In this document: positions 23,484 to 31,865 of the stretch, piece after piece
How positions within the stretch are numbered: position 1 is the first letter of the stretch
Layout of the letters: each line of letters starts with the position of its first letter
Assembly: GCA_025450635.1 (NCBI GenBank)
Contig: JANWHA010000019.1
Coordinates: 1-35,619, forward strand
Direction of reading: 5' to 3'
DNA length: 35,619 nucleotides
Origin: Croceibacterium sp.
GTDB lineage: Bacteria; Pseudomonadota; Alphaproteobacteria; Sphingomonadales; Sphingomonadaceae
Translations under genes and position numbers: made by a program
The notes under the pieces: generated by a model
What the model saw: the letters and a program-made list of their open reading frames with translations, nothing else
The model's database searches: none
Told to the model about the DNA's origin: nothing

Positions 23484-25042
23484 GCCGCCTCGCTCTCGTC
23501 CAGTTCGACACGCGGGAACAGGCCTTGCGGCTTGTCGAGCCGGAAATCGCTTTCGGCGAGCAGCGAATACCAGTGCGACCACGCGCCGTCGAACGTGCGC
23601 AAGTCGTCCGAGAAGCCCATCGAGTCGAGCAGCCTGGCCATAGATTCGGGCATCACCGGCAGCGCCGCCACGGCCAGCAGGGCGATGGCGATGTACAGCG
23701 TCGCGAGCACGGTCTGCATCCGCGCGGGATCGGTCTTGCGCAGAGCCCACGGCGCCTGCTCGTCGATATAGGCGTTGCAAGCATATACCGCGCCCATCCA
23801 GCTTTCGAGCGCCTGGGCGAAGGCAAGCTTCCCGTAAGCCTCCGGCATCTCCTGCCGGGTAGTCTTTTCGAGCGCGTCGAACAGCGCGTTGTCGGCATCG
23901 GTATGACCGTTGATCGGCGGTGGGCTGCCTTCGCAGTTCTTGTAGATCAGCGACAAGGTCCGCTGCGCGAGATTGCCGAAGCCATTGGCCAACTCGGAAT
24001 TCGCCCGGTTGGCAATAGCTTCGAGCGAATAGTTGCCATCTTGTCCGAAGGTGAACTCACGCAGCAGGAAATACCGCAGCGCGTCGACTCCGAAACGGTC
24101 GGCCAGCTCGTGCGGATCGGTCACGTTGCCGAGCGACTTCGATTCCTTCTCGCCGCGGTTGAGGATGAAGCCGTGGGCGAACACCTGCTTGGGCAGGGCG
24201 ATGCCGGCGCTCATCAGGAAGGCCGGCCAGTAGACCGCATGGAAGCGTACGATGTCCTTGCCGATCAGGTGGAGGTCGGCCGGCCAGAAGGTGCGGAACT
24301 CTTCCGTATCGTCGGGATAGCCAACGCCGGTGAGGTAATTGGTCAGCGCGTCGACCCAGACGTACATCACGTGGTTCTCGGCGCCCGGGACCTTGACGCC
24401 CCAGTCGAAGCTCGTGCGGCTGATCGACAAGTCGCGCAGGCCGCCTTCGACGAAGCTGCGCACTTCGTTCAGCCGCGTCGCGGGGCGGACGAATTCCGGA
24501 TTGTCGCGATAGTGGCGGAGCAGCGGTTCCTGGTACTTCGATAGGCGGAAGAACCAGCTCTCCTCGACCGTCCATTCGACCGGTGTGCCCTGGGGGGAAA
24601 GCTTATCGCCGCCCTCGCCCGCGACGAGCTCGCTCTCGTCGTAATAGGCCTCGTCGCGGACCGAGTACCAGCCTTCGTAGCGGTCGAGATAAAGGTCGCC
24701 GTGCGCCTCCATCGCCTGCCAGATGGCCTGGCTGGCGCGGTGGTGGTCATCCTCGGTCGTGCGGAAGAAGCGGTCGTAGGAGATGTTCAGGCGGTCGAAC
24801 AGCGCCCGGAAATGGCTCGACATCTCGTCGGCCAACTGGCGCGGCGTGATGCCCAGGTCGCGCGCCTTCTGCGCCATCTTCAGGCCATGCTCGTCGGTCC
24901 CGGTCTGGAACCGCACTTGCCGCCCGCGCAGCCGCTGGAACCTGGCCGCGACATCGGCCGCAACCGTCTCGTAGGCATGGCCGATGTGCGGCTTGCCGTT
25001 CGGGTAGTGGATCGCCGTGGTAATGTAATAGGGATCAGGCAT
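23480..25042 (-). CDS. metG: Methionyl-tRNA synthetase
   Basis: A 520-aa class I synthetase starting at MPDPYYITTAIHYPNGKPHIGHAYE (ATG 25042, inside the end of holB). The HIGH motif is in PHIGHAYE. The KMSKS loop reads EKESKSLGN, with Glu in place of the usual Met. The connective-peptide zinc knuckle has no Cys pairs (EGWYSVRDEAYYDESEL), so it is the zinc-free form. Anticodon-binding helices follow (NGFGNLAQRTLSLIYKN and WALRKTDPARMQ). There is no C-terminal EMAP/tRNA-binding extension, as usual in alphaproteobacteria. The tatD start overlaps its stop. Confidence 0.96.
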   Translation of the reverse strand: MPDPYYITTAIHYPNGKPHIGHAYETVAADVAARFQRLRGRQVRFQTGTDEHGLKMAQKARDLGITPRQLADEMSSHFRALFDRLNISYDRFFRTTEDDHHRASQAIWQAMEAHGDLYLDRYEGWYSVRDEAYYDESELVAGEGGDKLSPQGTPVEWTVEESWFFRLSKYQEPLLRHYRDNPEFVRPATRLNEVRSFVEGGLRDLSISRTSFDWGVKVPGAENHVMYVWVDALTNYLTGVGYPDDTEEFRTFWPADLHLIGKDIVRFHAVYWPAFLMSAGIALPKQVFAHGFILNRGEKESKSLGNVTDPHELADRFGVDALRYFLLREFTFGQDGNYSLEAIANRANSELANGFGNLAQRTLSLIYKNCEGSPPPINGHTDADNALFDALEKTTRQEMPEAYGKLAFAQALESWMGAVYACNAYIDEQAPWALRKTDPARMQTVLATLYIAIALLAVAALPVMPESMARLLDSMGFSDDLRTFDGAWSHWYSLLAESDFRLDKPQGLFPRVELDESEAA

Positions 25043-25985
25043 GCGTCCGCTCACTAGGAGCGGCCAGCGCGGCGAGCAAGCTGCCGATCTCCATGATCAG
25101 CAGCCCGGCGTCGTAGTTGTAAGTCGGGAATTCGCCGGCGAGGCGGCTGAGCTGGCTGTGCGCATCGGCGAGCGCCGGGATCGCCGGCAGGTCGACATCG
25201 CGCATCGCCTCCGCGACAACCGAGCGGGCAAGTTCGATCGCCGCCATCTGCCGCTGGCGATCCGGCCGCGCGCCGATCGCTTCTGCCAGCTTTCCGCGCG
25301 AAACGAAGTCCGCATCGCCCCGGCGGACGAGCTGCTCCATCAGCGTGTGCAGCTCGCCGAGACCGAGACCGACGAATTCCAGCGCCACGCCCGGCGATCC
25401 GGCCGAAGCGGCGATGGCCGCCGCCCGCGTCGCCGCGTCCGCCTGCGGCGCTTCACGCTTCAATACCGCGTCGATCTTCTCGTCGGCTACCGCAGGGAAG
25501 CGCAGCACGCGGCAGCGCGAGCGGATCGTCGGCAGGAGACGGCCGATCCGGTGTGAGACGAGCAGGAAGAAGGTACCGCGTGGTGGTTCCTCCAGGCTCT
25601 TGAGCAGCGCGTTCGAGGCGTTCGTCTCGAGGTCGTCAGCCGGATCGACGATGACCACGCGGCGCTCGCCGAGCGTCGGGCGGGTCGTCAGCCGCCGCTG
25701 CATCGCGCGAACTTCGTCGATCGGAATGTTCCGCTTTGTCTCGTACGGCTTGCCCTCGTCGCGCTTGGCCGCCTCCTTCTCGTCTTTCGGCGGATGCGCC
25801 AAGGCGATGATGTCCGGATGATGGTCCATCACCCGGCCACCAACCAGGTCGCGCGCCGCCTGCAGCGCGAACCCCGCCTTACCGACGCCCCGCGGTCCGG
25901 AAAGTATCCACGCGTGGTGCATCCGCGCACCCGCCACGGCGGCGCGCCATTGCCGCCAGGGTTCCTCATGCCCGGCGTAGCTCAT
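25035..25985 (-). CDS. holB: DNA polymerase III delta-prime subunit
   Basis: A 316-aa clamp-loader subunit. It has AAA+ features: HHAWILSGPRGVGKAGFA (Walker-A-like, about 23-40), VVIVDPADDLETNASNALLKSLEEPP, and the SRC motif TIRSRCRVLRFP that serves in trans on the neighbouring ATPase. The four-Cys zinc module of the E. coli protein is replaced by a Cys-free insert (HHPDIIALAHPPKDEKEAAKR). Delta-prime is the stator of the loader in the cytoplasm. It overlaps tmk upstream (ATGA) and metG downstream (8 bases). The tmk-holB-metG-tatD order is widespread in bacteria. Confidence 0.94.
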   Translation of the reverse strand: MSYAGHEEPWRQWRAAVAGARMHHAWILSGPRGVGKAGFALQAARDLVGGRVMDHHPDIIALAHPPKDEKEAAKRDEGKPYETKRNIPIDEVRAMQRRLTTRPTLGERRVVIVDPADDLETNASNALLKSLEEPPRGTFFLLVSHRIGRLLPTIRSRCRVLRFPAVADEKIDAVLKREAPQADAATRAAAIAASAGSPGVALEFVGLGLGELHTLMEQLVRRGDADFVSRGKLAEAIGARPDRQRQMAAIELARSVVAEAMRDVDLPAIPALADAHSQLSRLAGEFPTYNYDAGLLIMEIGSLLAALAAPSERTHA

Positions 25986-26620
25986 GCTGCCTGACCGAGC
26001 AGCGAGCCCAGGGCATCGATGACGGCTTGGTGGGTCTCTTCGCGCGGGCCGGAGCTGTCGATGCGCACGAAGCGCTCCGGCTCCGCCTCGGCGAAGCGCC
26101 GAAAGGCCGCGGCAACCTTGCGATGAAACGCGCTATCGCGCCCGCCGATGCGATCGTGCTCGCCGCCGTCGCGGCGGGCCAACCGGTCGGCAACGATAGC
26201 GGCGCGCCCTTCCAACAGGATCGTCATGTCGGGCAGGAGTCCGCCCGAACCGACCCGGTGCAGCGCCAGGATGTCTGTGTCGGACAGGCCCCCTCCCCCG
26301 CCCTGATAGGCGCGGGTCGAATCGACGAAGCGATCGCAAATCACCCACGCGCCTCGTTCGAGAGACGGGCGGATCAGCTTTGCGACATGGTCCGAGCGCG
26401 CGGCGGCGAACAGCAGCGCCTCTGCTTGCGGGCCCCAGTCCTGGCCTTCGGGATCGAGCAACAATCTTCGGATCGCCTCGGCGCCTTTGGTCCCGCCCGG
26501 TTCGCGAGTCAGGACTGTTTCGAGCCCGCGACCCTCGAGCGCTTCGGCCAGCAGGGCCGCCTGGGTCGACTTGCCCGCCCCCTCGCCGCCTTCGAACACG
26601 ATGAAGCGGCCACGCGCCAT
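25982..26620 (-). CDS. tmk: Thymidylate kinase
   Basis: A 212-aa enzyme that phosphorylates dTMP to dTDP for DNA synthesis. The P-loop FEGGEGAGKST (about 9-19), the DRX motif CDRFVDSTRAYQGGGGG (about 95-111), the early TREPGGT and a lid region RRDGGEHDRIGG are present. An Arg next to the P-loop Gly, typical of some Tmk classes, is replaced by Glu-Gly-Ala as in E. coli-like enzymes. The start ATG uses the A of the upstream dac stop (TGATG), and its stop overlaps holB (ATGA). Confidence 0.96.
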   Translation of the reverse strand: MARGRFIVFEGGEGAGKSTQAALLAEALEGRGLETVLTREPGGTKGAEAIRRLLLDPEGQDWGPQAEALLFAAARSDHVAKLIRPSLERGAWVICDRFVDSTRAYQGGGGGLSDTDILALHRVGSGGLLPDMTILLEGRAAIVADRLARRDGGEHDRIGGRDSAFHRKVAAAFRRFAEAEPERFVRIDSSGPREETHQAVIDALGSLLGQAA

Positions 26621-27789
26621 CAGAACAGGCCTTCCAGGCCGTTGCGCAACCGCTGCCAGGCCTTGGCCTTAGCCACGGCGCTGGCGGCGACAAGCGCCAC
26701 GTCGTGTGGCTGCTGCCCGGGAACGGCGACCCGCAAGGTGGCGACCTCCTCGCCTTCGGCGATCGGCGCCTTGAGCGGGCCGCGATAGCGCAGGCTAAGC
26801 TGGGCTTTTCCAGCGCCTGCGTTCGCGAGATTGGCGAACACGTTCGTCTCGGTTCGCAAGGGCACCGAGGTCGCCGCGCCGCCTTGCACCGCCGCCGTTC
26901 CGACAGGGCTGCCGGCCGGAAGCAACTCGCGGGTCGAGAAGTTGTCGAAGCCCCATTCGATCAGCTCACGGGCGGTGTGATTGCGGATTTGCCAGCTCGG
27001 AGAGCCGGCAATCACCATCGCCAGGCGCCGTCCATCGCGAACGGCGGAGCCGAGATAAGTGTAGCCGGCCTGCTCGGTAAAGCCAGTCTTGATGCCGTCA
27101 GCGCCCGGGACCACGCCGATGTCGGGATCGTGGTTGTTCTGGGTGATGCCGTTGTAGGTCATTCCATGGTGACCGATGAAGCGCTGATACAGGTCGGGGA
27201 ATCGCCTGGTCAGCGCGTCGGCGAGCAAGACCAGGTCGTGGGCGGTCGTGTATGTCCGCCCTTCATCCATATAGCCGTTGGGCCGGCCGAAATGGCTGTC
27301 GTGCATGCCGAGCCTGGCCGCATTGTCGTTCATCAGCGCCACCCAGTTCTCGACCGAACCGGCGCCAGCCTTGGCAAGGGTGACGGCTCCGTCGTTGGCG
27401 GAGACCGTCGCCACGCCCATCAGCAACTCGCCGACCGTGACGCGGTCGCCCTCCTTGAGGAGCAACGAGGAGCCAACATCCTGCCATTGATCAGCCAGCT
27501 CCTTGTCGAAGGTCGCTTCCTTGTCGAGGGACAGCTTGCCGCGCTGGATCAGGTCGAAGGCCGTGTAGAGGGTCATGACCTTGGTCACGGAGGCCGGCAT
27601 GAAACGCCGGTCGGGCTCGCGCGAAAAAAGCGTCTGGCCCGTCGAGAGATCGACGAGCAGCGCCACGGGGATCGCTGGATCGACCGGCGCGGGGCCGGTT
27701 ATGGGCTCGACGGGCGCATCTGCGGGTGCTGCGGTGGCGGCAAGTGCTGCCACCGCCAGCGTAGCGACAATTCCGAAAAACCGTTTCAA
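26620..27789 (-). CDS. D-alanyl-D-alanine carboxypeptidase (PBP5/6-like)
   Basis: A 389-aa serine peptidase S11 that trims the terminal D-Ala of peptidoglycan stems in the periplasm. A TTG start at 27789 follows GGAG by five bases. The signal peptide is residues 1-24. The active sites are SVTK (Ser 67, Lys 70), SAN (130-132) and KTG (234-236), all intact. The C-terminal beta domain follows (PVGTAAVQGGAATSVPLRTE), and the end AWQRLRNGLEGLF is an amphipathic helix suited to membrane anchoring. It follows the SPOR lipoprotein gene and overlaps tmk (TGATG), linking wall trimming to a replication/translation operon. Confidence 0.95.
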   Translation of the reverse strand: MKRFFGIVATLAVAALAATAAPADAPVEPITGPAPVDPAIPVALLVDLSTGQTLFSREPDRRFMPASVTKVMTLYTAFDLIQRGKLSLDKEATFDKELADQWQDVGSSLLLKEGDRVTVGELLMGVATVSANDGAVTLAKAGAGSVENWVALMNDNAARLGMHDSHFGRPNGYMDEGRTYTTAHDLVLLADALTRRFPDLYQRFIGHHGMTYNGITQNNHDPDIGVVPGADGIKTGFTEQAGYTYLGSAVRDGRRLAMVIAGSPSWQIRNHTARELIEWGFDNFSTRELLPAGSPVGTAAVQGGAATSVPLRTETNVFANLANAGAGKAQLSLRYRGPLKAPIAEGEEVATLRVAVPGQQPHDVALVAASAVAKAKAWQRLRNGLEGLF

Positions 27790-27826
27790 GCCTGCTCCTG
27801 CCGCCTGGCGGCAAGGAGCCGCGCGA

Positions 27827-28918
27827 TCAGCCGTTGGTTAAGATTCGCGCGTCGCTATAACCCGCGGCCCGCACCTTTGCGAGCGAGGCTTCGGCCTGTT
27901 CATGGGTGGCGAACGGGCCGGTGCGAACACGGAAGTATTGACCCGCCTTGCTGACCGAGCCGCCGATGCTGCCGGCGACTTTCCGTGCCCGCTCCAGCGT
28001 GCTCATCGCCGCGGCCTGGACGACGTAGGCGTCGTTTTGCGCGGTCTGCGTGGCTCTCGGCGCCTGCGGAACGGTCCGAGAGGATCGCGCCTCGACAGGC
28101 TGAGAATCGGCCGGCGGGGTCTGTTGCTCCAGGCGGGCCACCACGACGCCGGGCGGCCGGGAGCTGACTGTTGCGCTGGCGTGCGGCAGCAAAGGCGGCA
28201 GCGGCGGCGGACCCGAGCCGCCAGACCGCGCCAACCGGGGTTCCGGATTCGCGAGCATCACCGAGGTGCGAGGCGTAGCGGTGCTCGGCGGCACTTCGAC
28301 CGACGCGAGCGTGGCCGGCGCATTGGGCTTCTGCAGCGCCAGATTGGCCGCACCCTCCGCCGGGAGCTTCTGCTTGAGCACCGCGACCAGCGAGGCGGGC
28401 GTGTCCATTCGCGCCGGGGCGCTGCGGCCGGCGCGCAAGGCAGCCCGCTCCGCTTCCGGCGGATTGACCCGCCGCACCCGCACCGGATCGCCAGCCGAAG
28501 CGCCGAGTTGGGCCAGCGCGGCGGGGGACAAGCCGATCACTTCATTGCCGTCCATCGGACCGCGGCGTTCGACTCGCACGAGAATGGTATGCCCGCTCTT
28601 GAGCGAGGTAACGTCGGCGTAGCTGGGCAGCGGCAAGGTGTGGTGCGAAGCGGTGACGCCTCTACCGCTGTCGGCTGCGACATAGCCCACTTCGTCGAAA
28701 TTCATCCTGTCCGCCGGCGTGTAGAGTGTCTCGCCGACTTTGTAGGGCGAGCCGATCACGATCGGATAGTCCGCTGCCGGTCCATTCACCGGAGCCGGGC
28801 CGGCGCCGGCGGAGGCGAGCTCGTGATGCGAGCCGCACGCCGCAAGGGCGGGTACGAGAATCAACGTCAGCGCAAGGCCGCGCACGCGGCCGGCGAAACT
28901 CTCACCGAGCAATCTCAT
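27827..28918 (-). CDS. RlpA-like SPOR-domain lipoprotein with degenerate catalytic site
   Basis: A 363-aa protein starting at MRLLGESFAGRV (ATG 28918), 17 bases inside the end of the mltB-like gene. It has a lipoprotein signal with lipobox LAAC (Cys 28). Residues about 60-150 follow the RlpA double-psi barrel (TLYTPADRMNFDEVGYVA, then TASHHTLPLPSYADVTSLKSG), but the usual NDRGP reads ERRGP and the W-Y-G...GE-FD segment is missing, so transglycosylase activity is doubtful. A long Pro/Ala-rich linker leads to a SPOR domain (about 285-363: AYVVQAAAMSTLERARKVAGSI, then YFRVRTGPFATHEQAEASL), which binds denuded septal glycan. The likely place is the division site. Confidence 0.9.
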   Translation of the reverse strand: MRLLGESFAGRVRGLALTLILVPALAACGSHHELASAGAGPAPVNGPAADYPIVIGSPYKVGETLYTPADRMNFDEVGYVAADSGRGVTASHHTLPLPSYADVTSLKSGHTILVRVERRGPMDGNEVIGLSPAALAQLGASAGDPVRVRRVNPPEAERAALRAGRSAPARMDTPASLVAVLKQKLPAEGAANLALQKPNAPATLASVEVPPSTATPRTSVMLANPEPRLARSGGSGPPPLPPLLPHASATVSSRPPGVVVARLEQQTPPADSQPVEARSSRTVPQAPRATQTAQNDAYVVQAAAMSTLERARKVAGSIGGSVSKAGQYFRVRTGPFATHEQAEASLAKVRAAGYSDARILTNG

Positions 28919-29924
28919 CTGCCAGCAACCCCACACTCATCGCGTAGTAGTTCGAGCAGTTGTATTGCAGGATAACCCTATAATTCTGCGTTAAGAGATA
29001 GGCGGGAGCGCCGGGCCCGTCGGGCTCGAACAACGAGGCCATGACGCCTTCTCCGATCGACCCGAGAGGGACGACGCCGAGCGCGCGCCATTCGCGCACT
29101 GTCTTCCATTTGCTGTGGCGCACAAAGACCCGCGCGCAATTGGGCGGATTCATCGGGCTGACGAGCGCCCGGCGGTTGAGGTTGGACGGGACTTGCGCCC
29201 GCACGCCCCACGGTTGGCCGGGTCGCCAGCCGGCATCGCGGAAATAGTTGGCGATCGAATAGAGCGTGTCGGTCCGGGAATCCCAGATATTGCGCACCCC
29301 GTCGCCGTCGCCGTCGACCGCGAGCCGCAAGTAGATGCTCGGAAGGAACTGCGGGTTGCCGAACGCACCGGCCCAGCTGCCGACCAGGCGCGAGCGCGGC
29401 ACGCCCTGCTGGACCATCCGCATCAGGTCGATCAGCTCGGTTTCGAACAGCGCCCGCCGCCGCCCCTGCCAGGCGAGCGTCGTCAGCGCCTCGGCAAGAT
29501 CGAAGTTGCCCTTGACCGCGCCGTAGCTCGTCTCGTGCCCCCAGATGGCGATCAGGATCGGCGCCGGCACGCCATAGCGCTGCTCGACCCGCGCGCGGAG
29601 CGAGCCGAGGTTTTGGTAGACCTGGCGGCCTGCGGCGATGCGCGACGCCGTGTTGTGGCTCGACAGGTACGGCGCCAGCGCGGGGAAGCCGCTGCGCACC
29701 GGCGAGCTGACGTTGTCGCTGTCTAGGGCGATCACCCGCTGGCTCGGTTGCAGGCCGCGCAGGACCGAATCGACCGCGGCCTGGCTTATGCCCTGGCCGA
29801 GCGCTTTGGCCCGCACGTATTGCAGGTAGGCGTCAAAGGAATTGTTCTGCGCCGGCGCAGCCGACGGACCCAACAAGAGAGCGGCGGAGGCGACTAGGGC
29901 GAGGAGTCGGCGGCTGATCGGCAT
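28902..29924 (-). CDS. MltB-family lytic murein transglycosylase
   Basis: A 340-aa protein starting at MPISRRLLALVASAALLLG (ATG 29924); the track's 568-aa frame upstream is a shadow. The signal peptide is residues 1-25. The catalytic Glu is in IAIWGHETSYGAVKG (Glu 131). GSWAGAFGNPQFLPSIYL, DGDGDGVRNIWDSRTDTLYSIANYFRDAGW and the closing NYRVILQYNCSNYYAMSVGLLADEIA are hallmarks of this family. It cleaves peptidoglycan glycan strands to 1,6-anhydro ends in the periplasm. No lipobox is seen, so it may be soluble. It opens a wall-remodelling group with the RlpA-like protein and the carboxypeptidase. Confidence 0.94.
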   Translation of the reverse strand: MPISRRLLALVASAALLLGPSAAPAQNNSFDAYLQYVRAKALGQGISQAAVDSVLRGLQPSQRVIALDSDNVSSPVRSGFPALAPYLSSHNTASRIAAGRQVYQNLGSLRARVEQRYGVPAPILIAIWGHETSYGAVKGNFDLAEALTTLAWQGRRRALFETELIDLMRMVQQGVPRSRLVGSWAGAFGNPQFLPSIYLRLAVDGDGDGVRNIWDSRTDTLYSIANYFRDAGWRPGQPWGVRAQVPSNLNRRALVSPMNPPNCARVFVRHSKWKTVREWRALGVVPLGSIGEGVMASLFEPDGPGAPAYLLTQNYRVILQYNCSNYYAMSVGLLADEIAR

Positions 29925-29961
29925 GCCGCCATCTTTGCACGGGTCGTCGCCCGTGTGAATT

Positions 29962-29990
29962 CCCCGCTCGCCCGCGTGCGACGAGCGGGG
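29962..29990 (-). terminator. Strong hairpin downstream of the paralogue pair
   Basis: CCCCGCTCG (29962-29970) and CGAGCGGGG (29982-29990) are perfect complements with an 11-base loop. It sits 12 bases past the stop of the 30002-30889 gene, on the same strand. No U-tract follows, so it may be a Rho-assisted terminator. Confidence 0.65.
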
Positions 29991-30001
29991 GCGATGCCGC
30001 G

Positions 30002-30889
30002 CTATCCGGCTTTGGCCGGGAGATCCGGATGCATGCCCGGGTTTTTCTTGAGCATTTCCGCAAAGTTGCCGAGGCCGCAGTTGTCGTCCTTGCCGCAGTT
30101 GGTCACGGTGTGGATGTAGCGGATCTTGCCGTTCTCGATCCGGAACACATGGCTGTCGGCCCGTCCCTCGGGTCCCATCTTGAGCATCACGTCGACCGCG
30201 CCGATCGATGGATCGATCACATACTGGCGATCGGCCATCGCGATGTTGTTGGGAACGCCGACGTTGCAGCTGTCCTGCGGCGTGCCCTTGCCCATGTAGG
30301 CGCTGCCTTCCAGCCGGTCGCACGGCGTGCCCCACGGCACCTGCACCGACTTGTCCTTGAAGTAATCGAGATAGGCGTCCGCCGCGGCCTTGAGCTGGTC
30401 CGGCGTCTCGCGCTTGTCCGGCGGGATCTCCGACCAGTCCTCCATCTGCGCATACTTGTGCGTGTAGGCGGCGTCGAACAGCCAATCGCCCTTGTCGGTA
30501 TCGATCACGTTGAAGTTGGAGCCGTTGCCGCCGAAGCCGTTGAACTGCACGGCGATGACGTGCGGATGGTCGCCCTGGTCGGCGATCATCTCGAGATAGA
30601 CCTTGCACTGCTTTTCATCGAGCAGCGCGCGGTGCCAGGTGATCTTGAGCGGGGTGGAGAGAATGCCCTGCGACATCGTCGAGAGCGCGCCGTTCTCGTT
30701 GTAGACTACCCAGTTGCCCATCGGAATCCGCAGCGGCAGCCCTTCTTCCTGGGCCTGGACGTACTTGTCGGCCAGCATTTGCAGGTTCGCGCGATCGCAC
30801 GGCCCGCCGCCGAACTGCGCCGCGGCCGGGCTGGAGAGGGCCATCAGCCCCGCGCCGGCGAGAATTCCCGCCAAAAATCTTGTCTTCAC
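30002..30889 (-). CDS. Exported protein, DUF8021-like paralogue B
   Basis: A 295-aa protein. I start at GTG 30889 (VKTRFLAGILAG), six bases after AAGGAG; the track's TTG at 30895 touches that site. The signal peptide ends near SPAAAQ. The N-terminal part (CDRANLQMLADKYVQAQEEGLPLRIPMGNWVVYNENG, then GILSTPLKITWHRALLDEKQCKVYLEMI) parallels the gene upstream, and both end in RIE-GK-RY-H. This copy has an extra segment around residues 180-220 with paired Cys (TPCDRL, DSCNVG) and a Cys pair near NCGKDDNCG. It resembles the DUF8021 family (recalled). Function unknown; periplasmic or secreted. Confidence 0.82.
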   Translation of the reverse strand: MKTRFLAGILAGAGLMALSSPAAAQFGGGPCDRANLQMLADKYVQAQEEGLPLRIPMGNWVVYNENGALSTMSQGILSTPLKITWHRALLDEKQCKVYLEMIADQGDHPHVIAVQFNGFGGNGSNFNVIDTDKGDWLFDAAYTHKYAQMEDWSEIPPDKRETPDQLKAAADAYLDYFKDKSVQVPWGTPCDRLEGSAYMGKGTPQDSCNVGVPNNIAMADRQYVIDPSIGAVDVMLKMGPEGRADSHVFRIENGKIRYIHTVTNCGKDDNCGLGNFAEMLKKNPGMHPDLPAKAG

Positions 30890-30917
30890 TTGCAACTCCT
30901 TGGTGATCCCTTGCTGC

Positions 30918-31604
30918 TTATTTCGTGATCATCGAGTGGGCGTAACGAACCTTGCCGCCTTCGATGCGCAACACCTCAGCGGCGGCCGGGCCGTCATCCC
31001 CGCCGACGTGCCCCGTCACCGCGACGGCGCCCTTGGTCTCATCGACCGTGAATTCCGGGCTCGATAGTTGCGGGCCCGAGCTTGCGAGATAGCCTTTGGC
31101 CGCGCTCATCAGCGCGTCGCGGGTGTCGCGCCGGCCCTCGGGAATGACGCCCCAGTCCTCCTTGCCCGCCGTGTCGACGGCCTTCTGGGCGTCGAACTGC
31201 GGATTGCCCGGCTGGGTGACGACGCTGCCGATCTGGCCCAGCCCGTTGAAGCTCCAGGCGAGGCGAGTGCCGACGATATACGGCTTCGGCTTGAGGATCA
31301 TGCCTTGCACGAACACGCGGCAATTGCCGGTATCGACGAGGTCGACATGCCAAGCAAAGTCGGATGGTTGGCCGATGACGCCCGTGGTCGTGGAAACGAG
31401 CCCGTAGTTCTCGCGGTAATCGACCCACTCGCCGACCGGCAGGGTGAAGATCGAACCCTGTTGCTGCGCCTTCACGTAGCGGTTCGCGACATCCTGCAGC
31501 GTGTCGCGTGTGCAGTTGCCTTGGGCCGCCGCCGGCGATGTTGCCGCGAGCGCGGCGATGGCGGTGATGGCCAGCAGTCCAACCTTCGCGATGCGCCTCG
31601 ACAT
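30918..31604 (-). CDS. Exported protein, DUF8021-like paralogue A
   Basis: A 228-aa protein starting at MSRRIAKVGLLAITAIAAL (ATG 31604), eight bases after AAGGGGA; the track start at 31670 is upstream of that site. The signal peptide ends at SPAAAQ-G. The body begins NCTRDTLQDVANRYVKAQQQGSIFTLPVGEWVDYREN and ends VLRIEGGKVRYAHSMITK, matching the downstream gene in order: Cys, helix with YVKAQ, P-G-WV-Y-EN, a W-H--L-D---C segment and a terminal RIE-GK-RY-H. The fold may be NTF2/SnoaL-like. It is followed after 28 bases by paralogue B, so the two form an operon from tandem duplication and divergence. Confidence 0.82.
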   Translation of the reverse strand: MSRRIAKVGLLAITAIAALAATSPAAAQGNCTRDTLQDVANRYVKAQQQGSIFTLPVGEWVDYRENYGLVSTTTGVIGQPSDFAWHVDLVDTGNCRVFVQGMILKPKPYIVGTRLAWSFNGLGQIGSVVTQPGNPQFDAQKAVDTAGKEDWGVIPEGRRDTRDALMSAAKGYLASSGPQLSSPEFTVDETKGAVAVTGHVGGDDGPAAAEVLRIEGGKVRYAHSMITK

Positions 31605-31748
31605 CGGCAAATCCCCTTCCCGGCGGCCGTTACCGGCCTGTTTGATTTTGTCTAATTGAAGGCCGGGCAAGAGTCACGCGTGGTGCGGCGAACTGCGCGC
31701 GCTCTTTCAGTGACAACCGCGGCTTTCGCGGCTAGCGCGAGCGGCCGA

Positions 31749-31850
31749 AGATGGGTGGCCGAGCGGTTTAAGGCACCGGTCTTGGAGTCGGAGGGCCGGA
31801 ACGGCCCGGAGACGTCACCGCAGGTGACAATACCGGCGTTCAGCGCTAGC
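31749..31850 (+). pseudogene. Broken 5' copy of tRNA-Ser
   Basis: Bases 31750-31784 match 31867-31901 of the intact tRNA-Ser with one mismatch in 35, covering the acceptor 5' strand, D-arm and the start of the anticodon arm. After CTTG the sequence diverges: the anticodon stem no longer pairs, and there is no matching CCCATC acceptor strand or CCA. Small hairpins GGGCCG-GAA-CGGCCC and GTCACC-GCA-GGTGAC follow. It is either a decayed duplicate or a footprint of recombination at the tRNA. Confidence 0.75.
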
Positions 31851-31865
31851 CGACTTTCCCCGAGC

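Noticed and set aside
31749-31850. A second functional tRNA-Ser
   Set aside because: The anticodon stem and the acceptor 3' strand cannot pair, and there is no CCA.
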